57,180 nt of DNA from a virus: positions 1-57,180 of the IMG/VR virus record IMGVR_UViG_3300030107_003246; one strand, given 5' to 3'. Shown here piece by piece: positions 1 through 10,215 of this stretch; position 1 is the stretch's first letter, and each line of letters begins with the position of its first letter. The position numbers were made by a program, and so were the translations under genes. The notes below the pieces were generated by a model, which saw only the letters and a list, made by a program, of their open reading frames with translations, was not told where the DNA came from and ran no database searches.

Positions 1-1
1 A

Positions 2-3000
2 AAAGGTGTTGATAATTCATCAACCATAACTGCATTACAATTAGATATGTCAGAGGCTGGGAAAGCAATATTTAATTCAGATGTAAGTAGTTCAATAGCT
101 TCAACCTTTAGTGCTGGTACAGGTTCATTTGGACACATTGATGGTACTGGTGTATCTGACCAATTAGCCGCAGCCATAGTAGCAGAAATTGATAATGATG
201 AAATACCAATTGCGAGATTAGCAGAGGATGCAGTTACTGTTACTGCTGGAACTGGTTTGACAGATGGTGGCTCTGTAACATTGGGTGGTTCGGTTACATT
301 GAATGTAGCGGCTGGAAACTTTATAGATGTACAGGCAAACCAAGTTGATGTAGATTTATCTGAAGCTAGTGAAGCCGCTATTGCTGATGGTGACTACGTT
401 CTTTTCTTAGATGGTGGTGCTACTGGTACTTTGAAAAAAGAAGCATTGGCAGATGTAACCACATTATTTGCAGGTGCTGGTATGACTGCCACTAACTCAG
501 TTTTAAATGTTATAGGTGGAACAGGTATAACTGCTAACGCTAATGAAATAACTACTACGGACAGTGAAATCGTACACGATGATTTAAGTGGATTTGTTGC
601 TAATGAACACATAGACCATAGTGGAGTAACAATTACAGCAGGAGATGGTTTAACAGGCGGTGGAACAATAGCCTCAACAAGAACTCTTGCAGTTGGCGCT
701 GGTACAGGTATTGATGTTGCAGCTGATGCTGTTTCAGTAGATGTCTCAGACTTTATGACAAATGGTTCAAACAATAGGGTTCTAACTGCTACTGGTACAG
801 ACGCTATGAACGCTGAAGCTAATCTTACTTTTGATGGAAGTACATTAACTATTACAGGTGATGCAATTGTTGCAAATGAAAAAGCCATATCAACTTCAAC
901 ATTTATATCAGGTATAACTGGAGATGGATTTAGATTAGAAGACCAGGGTTCTGATGGAACATTATTAGAGGTAGACAATGTAGTAGTAAGAAATACACTA
1001 AGAACGCACATATTCCAAAAGGATATTGTTAAAGCAACCAATGGTATTTTATTTATTTCAGATAGTGGTGTTATATCAGGTTCTACTGGAACTACGAGTA
1101 GTGGTACAGTGTCTTTTGACAATACAAAATCAGCTACATTTACTAACAATCAAGAATTATTTTTTAAAGATGTTGCTGATGATGGAACAATAAACTCTGT
1201 ACATTTTACAATAAATGGAAGTAAGTCTACAAGTGGAGATATTGATACATACGATGTGGATAATGTTGTTGGAAACTTATCCAATTTAACAACTGGTGGT
1301 ACAGCAGCTAGAATAACTGGTGGTACATTAACCTTAGATGCTTCGTCACCAAACAGTCCTTATTTAGATGTAAACGCTGCTAGTGGTTCACCTGTAGTAA
1401 GAGTTGGTAATTTAGCTGGAATAACATCTCCTAGATTTGGAGCTTTATCAAACGACCACGCATTTGGAATGTGGGCATCAGGTTCTGTTTACTTAGAGGG
1501 TGCTATAAATGCTAAAACAGGTAATATTGGTACTTGGGGAATCGGTGCTACTGCTATCAGTAGTTCTGGCAATACAGTAAATATAGATGCCGATGCTGAG
1601 AGAATTACTATCTCTAAAGCTGATGGTACTAATATGATTTTCTTAGGTGAGGTTGATGGTGGTAGTGTATATGGATTGAAAATTTTTGATGGAACTGGAA
1701 CAGCTGATGGTGACATTTTAGTTGAGTTAGGTCAAGGTGGAAACACAATAGCAGGTTGGACTGTATCAACTGGTGCTATTACAAGTCCAAGTAGTATCAT
1801 AACTATAAGTTCAGATGCAAAAAGAATTACGATTAACGATGGAAGTAATGATAGAATTTATTTAGGTGAAGTTGATGGTAGCACAACTTACGGATTAAAA
1901 ATATTTGATGGTGGTGGAACTGCTGATGGAAACAGATTAGTAGAACTTGGTGAGGGCGCTAATATGATTGCTGGTTGGGATTTGATGCCAGGAACAATTA
2001 AGAGCGATAATCAAGGTGGAAGTGTTGCTCTAAGTGCATTTAGTCAATCTCTTACAATTTGGACTGGTAGTATAAATTACGGACAACCTAAACTTGTATT
2101 AGGTAAGTTGCCATTACACGATGGAACTGTAGATAGCCCATATGGTTTGGCAGTATTTAGTGGTAGTATAGGAGAGACTGTATCAGGCTCTGAAGAAAAT
2201 GCTTCGGTATTAATAACAGCAAACAAAGCTAGATTAGCTGGTTGGGAACTTATACCTGGTAGATTGAGTAGTGGTACAGTTGCTGATATAAATGGTAATA
2301 ATGCTTCAATCGCACTTGGAACTGGCGCTACCACAGCAACTGGTACACCAACAGACGGATTATTTTTTGTTAGTGCTTCAACATCGCCTGTGTTCTATGT
2401 TGGTTCAACATTCTCTTATGTCGATGATGTTCTTACTGCTGGTGGTTGGAAGATTGGTAAAGGACAAATATCATCTTCTAATGGACAAGCGATATTAAGT
2501 GGTAGTGGTGTTCTTTCTTTAGGAACTGGAACACATAATTATGCTCAATCTAATAGAACTTATATTGATGGACCTGGCAATAGAATGTCTATTGGTAGAT
2601 ACTTTCAGTTTTCTAGTAATGTATTAAATGTTGCTGATTGGGAAATTGGTGATAAAAAAATAATTTACAACGATAGTGGAACTGAGAGATTTAGATTAGA
2701 TGCTCTTACAGGAGATGTTCAGATAGATGGAGATGACGCGCTTGGAATAATTCTTGGAGATGTAGGCGCTGGTATTTCATTAGATTCTGAGACTAGTATA
2801 CCTGTATTTTTTGGTACAAAAGAGGATGGAAGTCAAAGTGTATTTAGAGTAGGTAGTACTAGTGCTTTTATGAAGTTTGACAGTGGTGTTGGTTTTGAAG
2901 TAAGTTCTTCTAAATTTCAGATAAAAACTGATGGGGATGTAGTAGTTAGAAAAGTAGATGCTGTTGCTGGTACAATTGGCGGATTCAGTATTACAAATAG

Positions 3001-3208
3001 TGCAATATCAAGTTCATCAACACCAAAAAGAGGTTTGATACTAAAGCCAGGTGATTCTATTAAGGGATTCGGAACAACTGCTCATACATTAAGAAGTGCA
3101 CAAGGTAAATTTAGTTTTGGTGTTGGTGCAATAGCACCACCAGAAGGTGCTGATGTACAATGGAATTCAGATATGGCTGCCGCACCTGGTGGTGATATTT
3201 CGTTATAA
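2..3208 (+). CDS. Tail fibre-type structural protein, 5' end cut off by window
   Basis: The frame is open from the first bases of the window. The first ATG (47) has no ribosome binding site, so the true start lies upstream and the gene is partial. The visible part is about 1069 residues, rich in Gly, Ser, Thr, Ala and Asp, with short beta-strand-like repeats and no enzymatic motif. The C-terminal half holds about seven modules beginning with a Gly/Ala-Gly/Asp-Trp-x-Ile/Leu signature (for example GTWGIGATAISS, AGWTVSTGAITS, GGWKIGKGQISS), and two modules share a near-identical GEVDG..YGLKIFDG segment. It also has a TGSFG motif near residue 40 that recurs in other fibre proteins here. It is followed after 15 nt by another fibre gene. 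A trimeric tail fibre or baseplate-attached adhesin is likely. No family was identified with certainty. Confidence 0.75.
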   Translation, partial: KGVDNSSTITALQLDMSEAGKAIFNSDVSSSIASTFSAGTGSFGHIDGTGVSDQLAAAIVAEIDNDEIPIARLAEDAVTVTAGTGLTDGGSVTLGGSVTLNVAAGNFIDVQANQVDVDLSEASEAAIADGDYVLFLDGGATGTLKKEALADVTTLFAGAGMTATNSVLNVIGGTGITANANEITTTDSEIVHDDLSGFVANEHIDHSGVTITAGDGLTGGGTIASTRTLAVGAGTGIDVAADAVSVDVSDFMTNGSNNRVLTATGTDAMNAEANLTFDGSTLTITGDAIVANEKAISTSTFISGITGDGFRLEDQGSDGTLLEVDNVVVRNTLRTHIFQKDIVKATNGILFISDSGVISGSTGTTSSGTVSFDNTKSATFTNNQELFFKDVADDGTINSVHFTINGSKSTSGDIDTYDVDNVVGNLSNLTTGGTAARITGGTLTLDASSPNSPYLDVNAASGSPVVRVGNLAGITSPRFGALSNDHAFGMWASGSVYLEGAINAKTGNIGTWGIGATAISSSGNTVNIDADAERITISKADGTNMIFLGEVDGGSVYGLKIFDGTGTADGDILVELGQGGNTIAGWTVSTGAITSPSSIITISSDAKRITINDGSNDRIYLGEVDGSTTYGLKIFDGGGTADGNRLVELGEGANMIAGWDLMPGTIKSDNQGGSVALSAFSQSLTIWTGSINYGQPKLVLGKLPLHDGTVDSPYGLAVFSGSIGETVSGSEENASVLITANKARLAGWELIPGRLSSGTVADINGNNASIALGTGATTATGTPTDGLFFVSASTSPVFYVGSTFSYVDDVLTAGGWKIGKGQISSSNGQAILSGSGVLSLGTGTHNYAQSNRTYIDGPGNRMSIGRYFQFSSNVLNVADWEIGDKKIIYNDSGTERFRLDALTGDVQIDGDDALGIILGDVGAGISLDSETSIPVFFGTKEDGSQSVFRVGSTSAFMKFDSGVGFEVSSSKFQIKTDGDVVVRKVDAVAGTIGGFSITNSAISSSSTPKRGLILKPGDSIKGFGTTAHTLRSAQGKFSFGVGAIAPPEGADVQWNSDMAAAPGGDISL

Positions 3209-3223
3209 TAGGAGGAATAAATA

Positions 3224-5530
3224 ATGGCAAATTATCCATTTAAAATAAATATAACAAAAGGAAATGGTGATCAAGTAACTTTTTACACATCTTCCTTTGC
3301 AACAGATGCTGATGCATTAGTAAGTGCTTCAGTTATGGTTGAAAAAATAAATTTAATACCTGCTGGCAACACATATATTGAAAGTATAGAAGCAACTAAT
3401 ATGCATGGCTCAAGAAAATATGGTCAAAGTAATGAGGGTTCAGATTTCCTTTCAGCTTCTTACACAGAACCAAACACAGGTAGTGTAATTTTTACAGATA
3501 CAGAAACAAGTACTAATGATGGTCTTGCTTCATATCAGTTTCACGGAACTAAAGTTTGTTCTGTTTTGGGTATACCAGAGGGTATACCTATAAGACCTGA
3601 AAACTTTAAATTTGATGATAGCGCAGATGGATCGAATTATTTATCTGGAGATGTAGTTGCAGATAGTATACAATTAAAGCAAGGATTAAAAATGTCGTCA
3701 CAAGCAAGAATGAGAAGTAACTTAGTTTGGGATGAAGTTTTTGGAGAAGGAAATATACAGTGGGTTAGTGGAAGTTCTAATCAATTAAGAATTGGTTATG
3801 ATGACCAAAATGATGACTACCAAATTAGAGGAAATGGTGCGACAATCATTGAAGGTTTTAAGCATATCGGAACTACAAGTAATTCTATAAGAAGTGGCAG
3901 TTTTTTAAGATTAGATGCTGCTGATATAGATATGAAGTCTGGTGCTGGTAAACTTACTGTCGGAGAAACAGGCGCTCCGATAATCCAAATAGGTGATGGT
4001 TATGGGATTACAGACGCCGCACCTGGTGCTGGTTTAGGTAATTTAGCTGGTATATATATAGGCTCACAAGCTAAAATAAAGATGACTTCTGGACCAGGAG
4101 ATGGTTCTGATGCAGAAGCAGAATTAACTCCAAGTGGTTTTTATATTGAACTTACCAATACTAGTACTTTTGCCAATACGGCTACGGATAGTGATTTTCA
4201 ACTTGTACTACGAAACAATACCGATACATCAGAAGCTTTTGTCGGTATTGCATTTCAAGCAGAAGCTGGATTTAATGCTGATAGAATAAATGCGGCTATC
4301 TTTGCAGAGAGGGTAGATGCTGGTGCTAGTGATGTTAATAGTGATTTGGTATTTGCAACTAATAATGATGCTGACGATGATTTGTTTGAAAGGATGCGCT
4401 TAGATACTAATGGAAATTTAGGGATCGGTACAGATACTCCTGGTACGGCTGGTGGCACAGTAGGATCAACTGGCGGATTGCTACATCTAGGATCATCCGC
4501 AAGTTCAGGTTCAATTATAAAATTAGAAAATACAAATACAGATGCTTATGCGGGAGCTATTCATTTTATTAAAAATGGGCATGGTGAAGCTGACAATGAT
4601 GTTATAGGTAATATAGAGTTCAGAGGTGACGATAGTGGAAATAATGAAACTATATTTGCTTATATTCGAGCAAGGTCAGGTGATATTACTGATGGTAGTG
4701 AAGATGGAGATTTAGAATTTCATTGTATAGATGGTGGTGTTGATAGAACTATGATGTATCTGAATGGAGATACTGCTGATGTTGTCGTCTATCAAGATTT
4801 ATATGTTACAGGTACTGAACCTGATTTTGGTGCACTTGGCACTAAACATTATAGAATACATAACAATAATTCTCATAACTATCACGATTTTACTGGTGGT
4901 GATTGGATTATTAGAAATAATACTACTACTCTTTGGACTTTAGCTGACTCTACAGATGTTATGGCTATGAGAAAAATAAAGCCAAGTTCAGATAATACCT
5001 ATGATATAGGTGGAAGTAGTGCTAGATGGGATAATATATATGCCACAAATGGAACGATACAAACTTCTGATAGAAATGAAAAAACACAAATAACTAGTTC
5101 TGATTTAGGATTATCTTTTATAAACGATCTTAATCCTGTAAAGTATAAGTGGATAAGTGGTAGTAGAACACATTATGGATTGATAGCGCAAGAAGTATCT
5201 CAATCATTATCAGGTGATTTTGCTGGATATATTGAACCAAAACTTTATCAAAGTGCAAGTTTACAATTAGAAAATTATACATCTGATATGTCAGGCTCTG
5301 CTTTGACTTACAAAGATTATGCTGAAAATACATTACTTACGGAAATTAGTGATTGGGATGAATATACATTTTATGGTACAGGTAGTTTAGGATTGAGGTA
5401 TGATGAATTCATATCACCGATGATAAAAGCTATACAAGAATTATCTGCACAGGTAGAAACTCTAAAAGCACAAATAAGTGGTAGTAGTGACTTTAACGCT
5501 TTAAAAACGACACTTACCAATAATGGATAA
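3224..5530 (+). CDS. Tail fibre/spike protein with C-terminal S74 intramolecular chaperone
   Basis: This 768-aa protein has a strong ribosome binding site (AGGAGG) 9 nt before ATG. The N-terminal and central parts are fibre-like, low in Cys and rich in Gly, Ser, Asp and Thr. The C-terminus carries the peptidase S74 / endosialidase chaperone signature: residues SDRNEKTQI at about 615-623, then LNPVKYKW, HYGLIAQEV and a C-terminal amphipathic helix (residues about 735-755). In the family, the Ser at the start of the S-D pair (here Ser615) self-cleaves after the trimer has folded. The protein therefore probably trimerises through this domain and loses it on maturation. It lies directly after another fibre gene and before a promoter-like element. 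The receptor or target is unknown. Confidence 0.85.
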   Translation: MANYPFKINITKGNGDQVTFYTSSFATDADALVSASVMVEKINLIPAGNTYIESIEATNMHGSRKYGQSNEGSDFLSASYTEPNTGSVIFTDTETSTNDGLASYQFHGTKVCSVLGIPEGIPIRPENFKFDDSADGSNYLSGDVVADSIQLKQGLKMSSQARMRSNLVWDEVFGEGNIQWVSGSSNQLRIGYDDQNDDYQIRGNGATIIEGFKHIGTTSNSIRSGSFLRLDAADIDMKSGAGKLTVGETGAPIIQIGDGYGITDAAPGAGLGNLAGIYIGSQAKIKMTSGPGDGSDAEAELTPSGFYIELTNTSTFANTATDSDFQLVLRNNTDTSEAFVGIAFQAEAGFNADRINAAIFAERVDAGASDVNSDLVFATNNDADDDLFERMRLDTNGNLGIGTDTPGTAGGTVGSTGGLLHLGSSASSGSIIKLENTNTDAYAGAIHFIKNGHGEADNDVIGNIEFRGDDSGNNETIFAYIRARSGDITDGSEDGDLEFHCIDGGVDRTMMYLNGDTADVVVYQDLYVTGTEPDFGALGTKHYRIHNNNSHNYHDFTGGDWIIRNNTTTLWTLADSTDVMAMRKIKPSSDNTYDIGGSSARWDNIYATNGTIQTSDRNEKTQITSSDLGLSFINDLNPVKYKWISGSRTHYGLIAQEVSQSLSGDFAGYIEPKLYQSASLQLENYTSDMSGSALTYKDYAENTLLTEISDWDEYTFYGTGSLGLRYDEFISPMIKAIQELSAQVETLKAQISGSSDFNALKTTLTNNG

Positions 5531-5541
5531 TTCACAAACTT

Positions 5542-5554
5542 TATATTTATATAT
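5542..5554 (+). promoter_or_regulatory. Putative late promoter element (TATATTTATATAT)
   Basis: This AT element sits in the 44-nt gap between the fibre gene and the 1263-aa enzyme gene, 20 nt before its ATG. It matches the element found upstream of eleven other genes or operons in this window. The promoter role is inferred from recurrence and position. Confidence 0.5.
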
Positions 5555-5574
5555 GAATAACTACATAGGAAATT

Positions 5575-8500
5575 ATGGATAAACTCACAGAATTCTTAAC
5601 AAAACCTTTTTTAACTGAGGGAGCTAGAGATCCAGGTATATTTAAAGCTATATTTTTAGCTGGTGGACCTGGAAGTGGTAAATCTTATGTTGCTGGTCAA
5701 TTATTTGGTATACCTGAAAAGATAAATGTATCTAAGTCAGGTTTAAAAATGGTAAACCAAGATTCTGAATTGGAAATGTTACTAAAGAAATACTATGGTA
5801 CTACAGACTTAGATATTATGCCAGATGAACTATTTGCTGATTTGACAGGTGTTGATAGAGATGGAAATAAAGTTGATTACGATACAAGCGGTTTAAGAGC
5901 ATTTGCCAAAACATTAAGTAAAGAAAGATTGAGATTATATACTGAGGGTAGATTGGGTGTAATTATAGATGGAACTGGACACAAATATGGTTCTGTAAAA
6001 GAAAAGAAACAAAAATTAGAAGCATTGGGTTATGATTGTTTTATGGTTTTTGTTAATACATCATTAGAAGTTGCTCTACAAAGAAATGAAGAAAGAGCAA
6101 GGGTTGTGCCAGAAAAAATTGTTAGAAAGAGTTGGCAAGATGTTCAAAACAATTTAGCATTTTTTCAAGGTTTGTTTGGTATGGGTAATTTTATGGTGGT
6201 TGGTAATAATAAGTTTTTAGATGCCAATCAAGCAAAAAGAAAATTTAAAATGTTAGTTAGTAAAGGTATTGATAAGTTTTTAAAACAGAAACCTAAAAAT
6301 AAAATAGCAAAGGCTTGGTTAAGAAAAGAAAAGAAATTTCAAAAAGTATTTAAAGATCCTGGCCAATCTCGTTTCTTTGAGGCTATTAAGATAGATGTTA
6401 ATGTTGGTGATACAATTAAAGTAGGTAGATTCAAAAACAAAAAAGTGTATGTTAAAAGTATTGGAAAAGACAAACACGGAATGCCAACAATAAATGGAAA
6501 GCCAGTTGTAAAATTTAGAATGGGTAAAGATACAGACTTTTTGAAAAGTGTAGATGAAGCACCAAGAGTTCCACGAAAGAAAGGACAACATCGTGGTTCA
6601 AAGTCACATTCAGATTTATACACAGATGAAAATCCAAAAGGAACAATCAAAGGATTAAAGTTCGCTACAGTCGCAGATGCTAAGGCTTCTGTAAGTAAGA
6701 TAAATGGAAGTGGTAAAAAACACGCACACAAAATTCAAGCTGCTGTCGCTATGGAACAAAGAGCTAGAGAGATGGGTAAGGCTTCACAAGCTGCTGTTTA
6801 TAGAGCATACATCAATAAGATGAAAAAGAAAACCAAAAAGAAGAATGAAGAGTTTGGTGCACCTAAAGGATTCTTACCATCACCAAGCCGTAAGATGGTA
6901 AAGAAGATGAAGAAGAAAGGAAACACTTCAGTTCCCTATGGTAGTGGTTATAAAAAAATAAAAAATATAAAAGAAAGTCTTGACTTGTATACTAAAGAAT
7001 TCGTATATTCTATTGTTGAGAATGGGGATAGTGCATCTAATTTGAACGAAAAAAAAAATAAAAAAGTAATCGGTGTATTTGGTGGTAGATTCCAACCATT
7101 TCATTCAGGTCATTTAGCTACTTACAAATGGTTAAGTAAGAGAGTAGATGAGGCTTATATAACCACATCTAATATCAAACAACCACCACGACATCCATTG
7201 AACTTCAAAGAAAAAGTTCAACATATGGTTAAGATGGGCATTCCTAAAAACAGAATCATAGAGGAAAAATCACCTTATGTAGCAAACAATCTTTTGAAAA
7301 AATTTAAAGCCGATGATACAGCAGTTGTCTACACCTTTGGTGCAAAAGACGCTGGTAGGTTAAAAGCTGGCACAAAAAAGAGTGGTGGTAAAACTTACTA
7401 TCAAGACTTTTTAAAAAACAAAAATAATTTAGAGGGATTCGACATACACGGATATTATCTTACAGCACCACAATCAGGTAATGTTAGTGGCACTCAAATG
7501 AGACAATTGTTAGGAGATCCTAATATAGACGAAAAACAAAGACAAAAGTTATTTAAAAGTTCGTTTGGATACTTTGACAAAGCTGTCTATAATATGATGA
7601 CAAAAAGTTTTAAAAAACTATTTGAATCATTGATAATAACAGATGAGTTGATAGAAGAATTTTTGTTAGAAGCTACTTCTAGTCCAGATGGAAATTTAGA
7701 TGATGGTCCTTCTACATTTTATACTGATTATAACACATATAAAAAAACTTCTAAAGAATGGTTAGATTCTTTATATGATAAAGCTGGTTGGAAAGTAGTA
7801 AATTATATATTAGATGATAGAGCAGAGAATGGGATAGAGACAAACTACCATTCAGTACCTTTAACATTTTTAGACCACGGTCAAGCTACTGGCTCTACGA
7901 GAGCAGTCAATAAATACAAAAAATGGATGGGGGAAGTTGTTAGACCATTAGGTTGGGAAATAGTTAATTGGATGGGAAGTTCAGCTGCTATCAATAATAT
8001 TATAGGTAGTTTATTTGCAGCTGGTGCTGACGCTGATTCTTATACAGATGAAGATGGAGATGGTCTGTTTGAAAACATTCAAAGTAAAAGTAAATTAAAA
8101 CAAAGAAGTAAAGAAAAGGAGTTACTGCTTATGGGCGGAGCTTATGGTCATTTAAGTCATCCATTTGATAATAAAAATCTTACATTTTCAGATTTTAAAA
8201 CACTAATTATTAATACGTTACAAGGTAATCTTAGTAGTGAAGGCGCTGTTACAGAAAAAACAGATGGTCAAAATATAATGATAAGTTGGAAGAATGGAAA
8301 ACTTATCGCAGCTCGTAACAAAGGACATATTAAAAATCACGGTGCCAGTGCATTGGATATAAATGGTATTAAAAATATGTTCGCTGGGAGAGGTGAAATC
8401 GAAAAAGCCTTTGTTTATGCTATGAGAGATTTACAGATAGCAGTTGGAAAATTAAGTAAAGCGCAAAAGGACAAAGTATTTGATGAGGGTAAAAAGTTTA

Positions 8501-9366
8501 TGTCTTTAGAAGTGATATATCCAAAGACAGCAAATGTAATACCATATGATAAAGCATTGTTACAATTTCACGGAACAATAGAGTACGATTCTGCTGGATC
8601 TCCAATAGGAGAGGACAGAGGTAGTGCCAGAATGTTAGCTGGTATGATAAAGCAAATAAATCAAGACATACAAAAAGCATTTAAGATTACAAAACCATTT
8701 GTTACTAATTTGCCAAAAGTAAAAGATTTTAGTAAAAGACAAAGTTACTTTTTAGGTAAATTAAACAAATTAAAAAAAGAGTACGGATTGAAAGATACTG
8801 ATACATTAGCTGATTATCACCAAGCCTATTGGTATGAATATATTTTTAACGCAGGAAAACAATTAGATAATCCTAATGTAAAAAATAATGTTATGGCTGG
8901 TCTTTTAAAAAGATGGGCATTTTTTGATAAGTCCTATAAGATTCCGCAGATTAAAAAAGATTTAAAAGACCACCCTAAATTTTTAGAATGGGTATTATCT
9001 ACTGATAAAAACGACCATTCTAAATTACAGAAAAAACACATTAGAGATTGGGAAGTTCTTTTCTTTGAATTGGGTGCCGAAGTATTATCTAATATCAAAG
9101 ATTTTATAGCAGCTAATCCTGATAAAGCTGTACAAAAGATAAAGAATGATTTGACTAAAACAATTTCTCAGGTAAAAAAAGCAAAGGATCCTTCTAAATT
9201 AGAAATGTTAAAAACACAATTAGATAGATTAAATGCTTTAGGTGGTTTCAAAAAGATTATTCCAAGTGAGGGAATAACTTTTGTTTTCAAAGGAAAGGTT
9301 TATAAGTATACAGGAGCATTTGCACCTGTAAATCAAATTTTAGGAATGTTAAAGTTCGTGAGGTAA
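5575..9366 (+). CDS. Multidomain P-loop kinase / HxGH nucleotidyltransferase / ligase-like protein
   Basis: This 1263-aa protein has at least three enzyme-like parts. Residues 25-230 form a P-loop kinase domain with Walker A GGPGSGKS at 30-37, of the zeta-toxin/polynucleotide-kinase-like type. A Lys-rich linker follows (about 240-480). Residues 497-680 form a cytidylyltransferase-like domain with the HxGH motif HSGH at 510-513 and a family-typical SGTQMR at 638-643. The last 400 residues carry features of the covalent nucleotidyltransferase (ligase) superfamily: K-T-D-G at 895-898 (motif I), SLEVIYP at 977-983 (motif III-like), SEGITFVF at 1231-1238 (motif IV) and VYKY at 1242-1245 (motif V-like). 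The N-terminus (residues 1-15, ending L-T-E) resembles a T4 capsid-targeting sequence. Domain identity comes from motifs; substrates are unknown. Nucleic-acid end repair is one possibility. Confidence 0.7.
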   Translation: MDKLTEFLTKPFLTEGARDPGIFKAIFLAGGPGSGKSYVAGQLFGIPEKINVSKSGLKMVNQDSELEMLLKKYYGTTDLDIMPDELFADLTGVDRDGNKVDYDTSGLRAFAKTLSKERLRLYTEGRLGVIIDGTGHKYGSVKEKKQKLEALGYDCFMVFVNTSLEVALQRNEERARVVPEKIVRKSWQDVQNNLAFFQGLFGMGNFMVVGNNKFLDANQAKRKFKMLVSKGIDKFLKQKPKNKIAKAWLRKEKKFQKVFKDPGQSRFFEAIKIDVNVGDTIKVGRFKNKKVYVKSIGKDKHGMPTINGKPVVKFRMGKDTDFLKSVDEAPRVPRKKGQHRGSKSHSDLYTDENPKGTIKGLKFATVADAKASVSKINGSGKKHAHKIQAAVAMEQRAREMGKASQAAVYRAYINKMKKKTKKKNEEFGAPKGFLPSPSRKMVKKMKKKGNTSVPYGSGYKKIKNIKESLDLYTKEFVYSIVENGDSASNLNEKKNKKVIGVFGGRFQPFHSGHLATYKWLSKRVDEAYITTSNIKQPPRHPLNFKEKVQHMVKMGIPKNRIIEEKSPYVANNLLKKFKADDTAVVYTFGAKDAGRLKAGTKKSGGKTYYQDFLKNKNNLEGFDIHGYYLTAPQSGNVSGTQMRQLLGDPNIDEKQRQKLFKSSFGYFDKAVYNMMTKSFKKLFESLIITDELIEEFLLEATSSPDGNLDDGPSTFYTDYNTYKKTSKEWLDSLYDKAGWKVVNYILDDRAENGIETNYHSVPLTFLDHGQATGSTRAVNKYKKWMGEVVRPLGWEIVNWMGSSAAINNIIGSLFAAGADADSYTDEDGDGLFENIQSKSKLKQRSKEKELLLMGGAYGHLSHPFDNKNLTFSDFKTLIINTLQGNLSSEGAVTEKTDGQNIMISWKNGKLIAARNKGHIKNHGASALDINGIKNMFAGRGEIEKAFVYAMRDLQIAVGKLSKAQKDKVFDEGKKFMSLEVIYPKTANVIPYDKALLQFHGTIEYDSAGSPIGEDRGSARMLAGMIKQINQDIQKAFKITKPFVTNLPKVKDFSKRQSYFLGKLNKLKKEYGLKDTDTLADYHQAYWYEYIFNAGKQLDNPNVKNNVMAGLLKRWAFFDKSYKIPQIKKDLKDHPKFLEWVLSTDKNDHSKLQKKHIRDWEVLFFELGAEVLSNIKDFIAANPDKAVQKIKNDLTKTISQVKKAKDPSKLEMLKTQLDRLNALGGFKKIIPSEGITFVFKGKVYKYTGAFAPVNQILGMLKFVR

Positions 9367-9368
9367 TT

Positions 9369-9896
9369 ATGGGATATAGTAAAGAAACAGAAAGACAAAA
9401 TAAAGCATTAGGGGATTTATTGCAAGGAAGAGCGCCTGAAAAAAGAGTAATGGTTGGCTATGAGGGTAAAGAAAAAGAAAAGGGTGATATTATTCCTAAA
9501 ATGACAGAGATAATGAAAGGGGTTAGAATGCCTTGGTTTTGTCCTGAATGTGATTCTGTTATGAAACAAAAATTAGATGATAAGATGTGGAGATTGTTCG
9601 GACATTGTTTTGATTGTCAAGTTAAGATAGAAAATAAACTTCGTATAGAGGGTAAATATGAAGAATGGGCTGAAGAGAAAATCAGACAAAATAAAATTTC
9701 TTTTTTAAAAGATTCTATACAAAAAATAAATGAATTTAGAAATCAAAAAGCTCCTGAATTTTATAATCAAGTTGGAGTTAATTATCCTGAATTAGAAAAA
9801 GAAAAATGGGATGTTGATATGACGCAAGTAAATGCTATGGCTGATGAGGCTTTAGAAGAATACACAAAAGTTTTAAACGAACTGGAGAAACAATAA
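9369..9896 (+). CDS. Hypothetical zinc-ribbon protein
   Basis: This 175-aa protein starts 3 nt after the previous stop, with GAGGT as ribosome binding site. A single treble-clef or zinc-ribbon motif is visible: Cys58-x2-Cys61 and Cys80-x2-Cys83, separated by a charged 18-residue loop (CPEC...CFDC). The rest is a charged helical region (residues 90-175) without recognisable motifs. Its stop overlaps the next start by one base, so the two are probably translationally coupled. Position between the kinase/ligase fusion and the terminase suggests a late-expressed or virion-associated role. I do not recognise the family. Confidence 0.6.
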   Translation: MGYSKETERQNKALGDLLQGRAPEKRVMVGYEGKEKEKGDIIPKMTEIMKGVRMPWFCPECDSVMKQKLDDKMWRLFGHCFDCQVKIENKLRIEGKYEEWAEEKIRQNKISFLKDSIQKINEFRNQKAPEFYNQVGVNYPELEKEKWDVDMTQVNAMADEALEEYTKVLNELEKQ

Positions 9897-10204
9897 TGAA
9901 AATTTGGAAATTAATACTCGGATTTTTTGGTGTAGTAGGCGCACTCTTTGCAGCTAAATCAGTTAAAAGTAAAGAAGTTGAAAAGCTAAAAGAAGTTATT
10001 AAAGAAAACAAAAAAGAAGAGAAAAAAGTTGAAAAAGAAATAAAGTCATTAGAAGAAAATAAAAAAGTTTCTAAAAGAGAGATAGGAAATCTCAAAAGAA
10101 AATTAACTAATAGCAAAAAGAAAACTCAAAAGATGCAAGAGGCTTACGATAATGATGAAGTCGAATCAGCTGAAGATTTTTTGAGAAAATTTGCTAAAAA
10201 ATAG
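9896..10204 (+). CDS. Small membrane-anchored coiled-coil protein
   Basis: This 102-aa protein starts in an A-TAATG overlap with the upstream stop. Residues 4-20 (KLILGFFGVVGALFAAK) form one hydrophobic segment after a short positive N-terminus. A very Lys/Glu-rich coiled coil follows to about residue 80, then a short acidic tail (ESAEDFLRKF). One N-terminal membrane anchor plus a coiled coil is the architecture of inner-membrane spanins (Rz-like), which would fit a lysis role, but phage proteins of unrelated function share this build. No lysis gene cluster is otherwise evident. The function is unassigned. Confidence 0.55.
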   Translation: MKIWKLILGFFGVVGALFAAKSVKSKEVEKLKEVIKENKKEEKKVEKEIKSLEENKKVSKREIGNLKRKLTNSKKKTQKMQEAYDNDEVESAEDFLRKFAKK

Positions 10205-10215
10205 GGAGAAATAAA

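Noticed and set aside
47-49. ATG at 47 as the true start of the first gene.
   Set aside because: The frame is open upstream to the window edge and no ribosome binding site precedes it.
394-1149. 251-residue open frame on the minus strand of the first fibre gene.
   Set aside because: It has no ribosome binding site or family motif and lies entirely within a clear + strand coding region.
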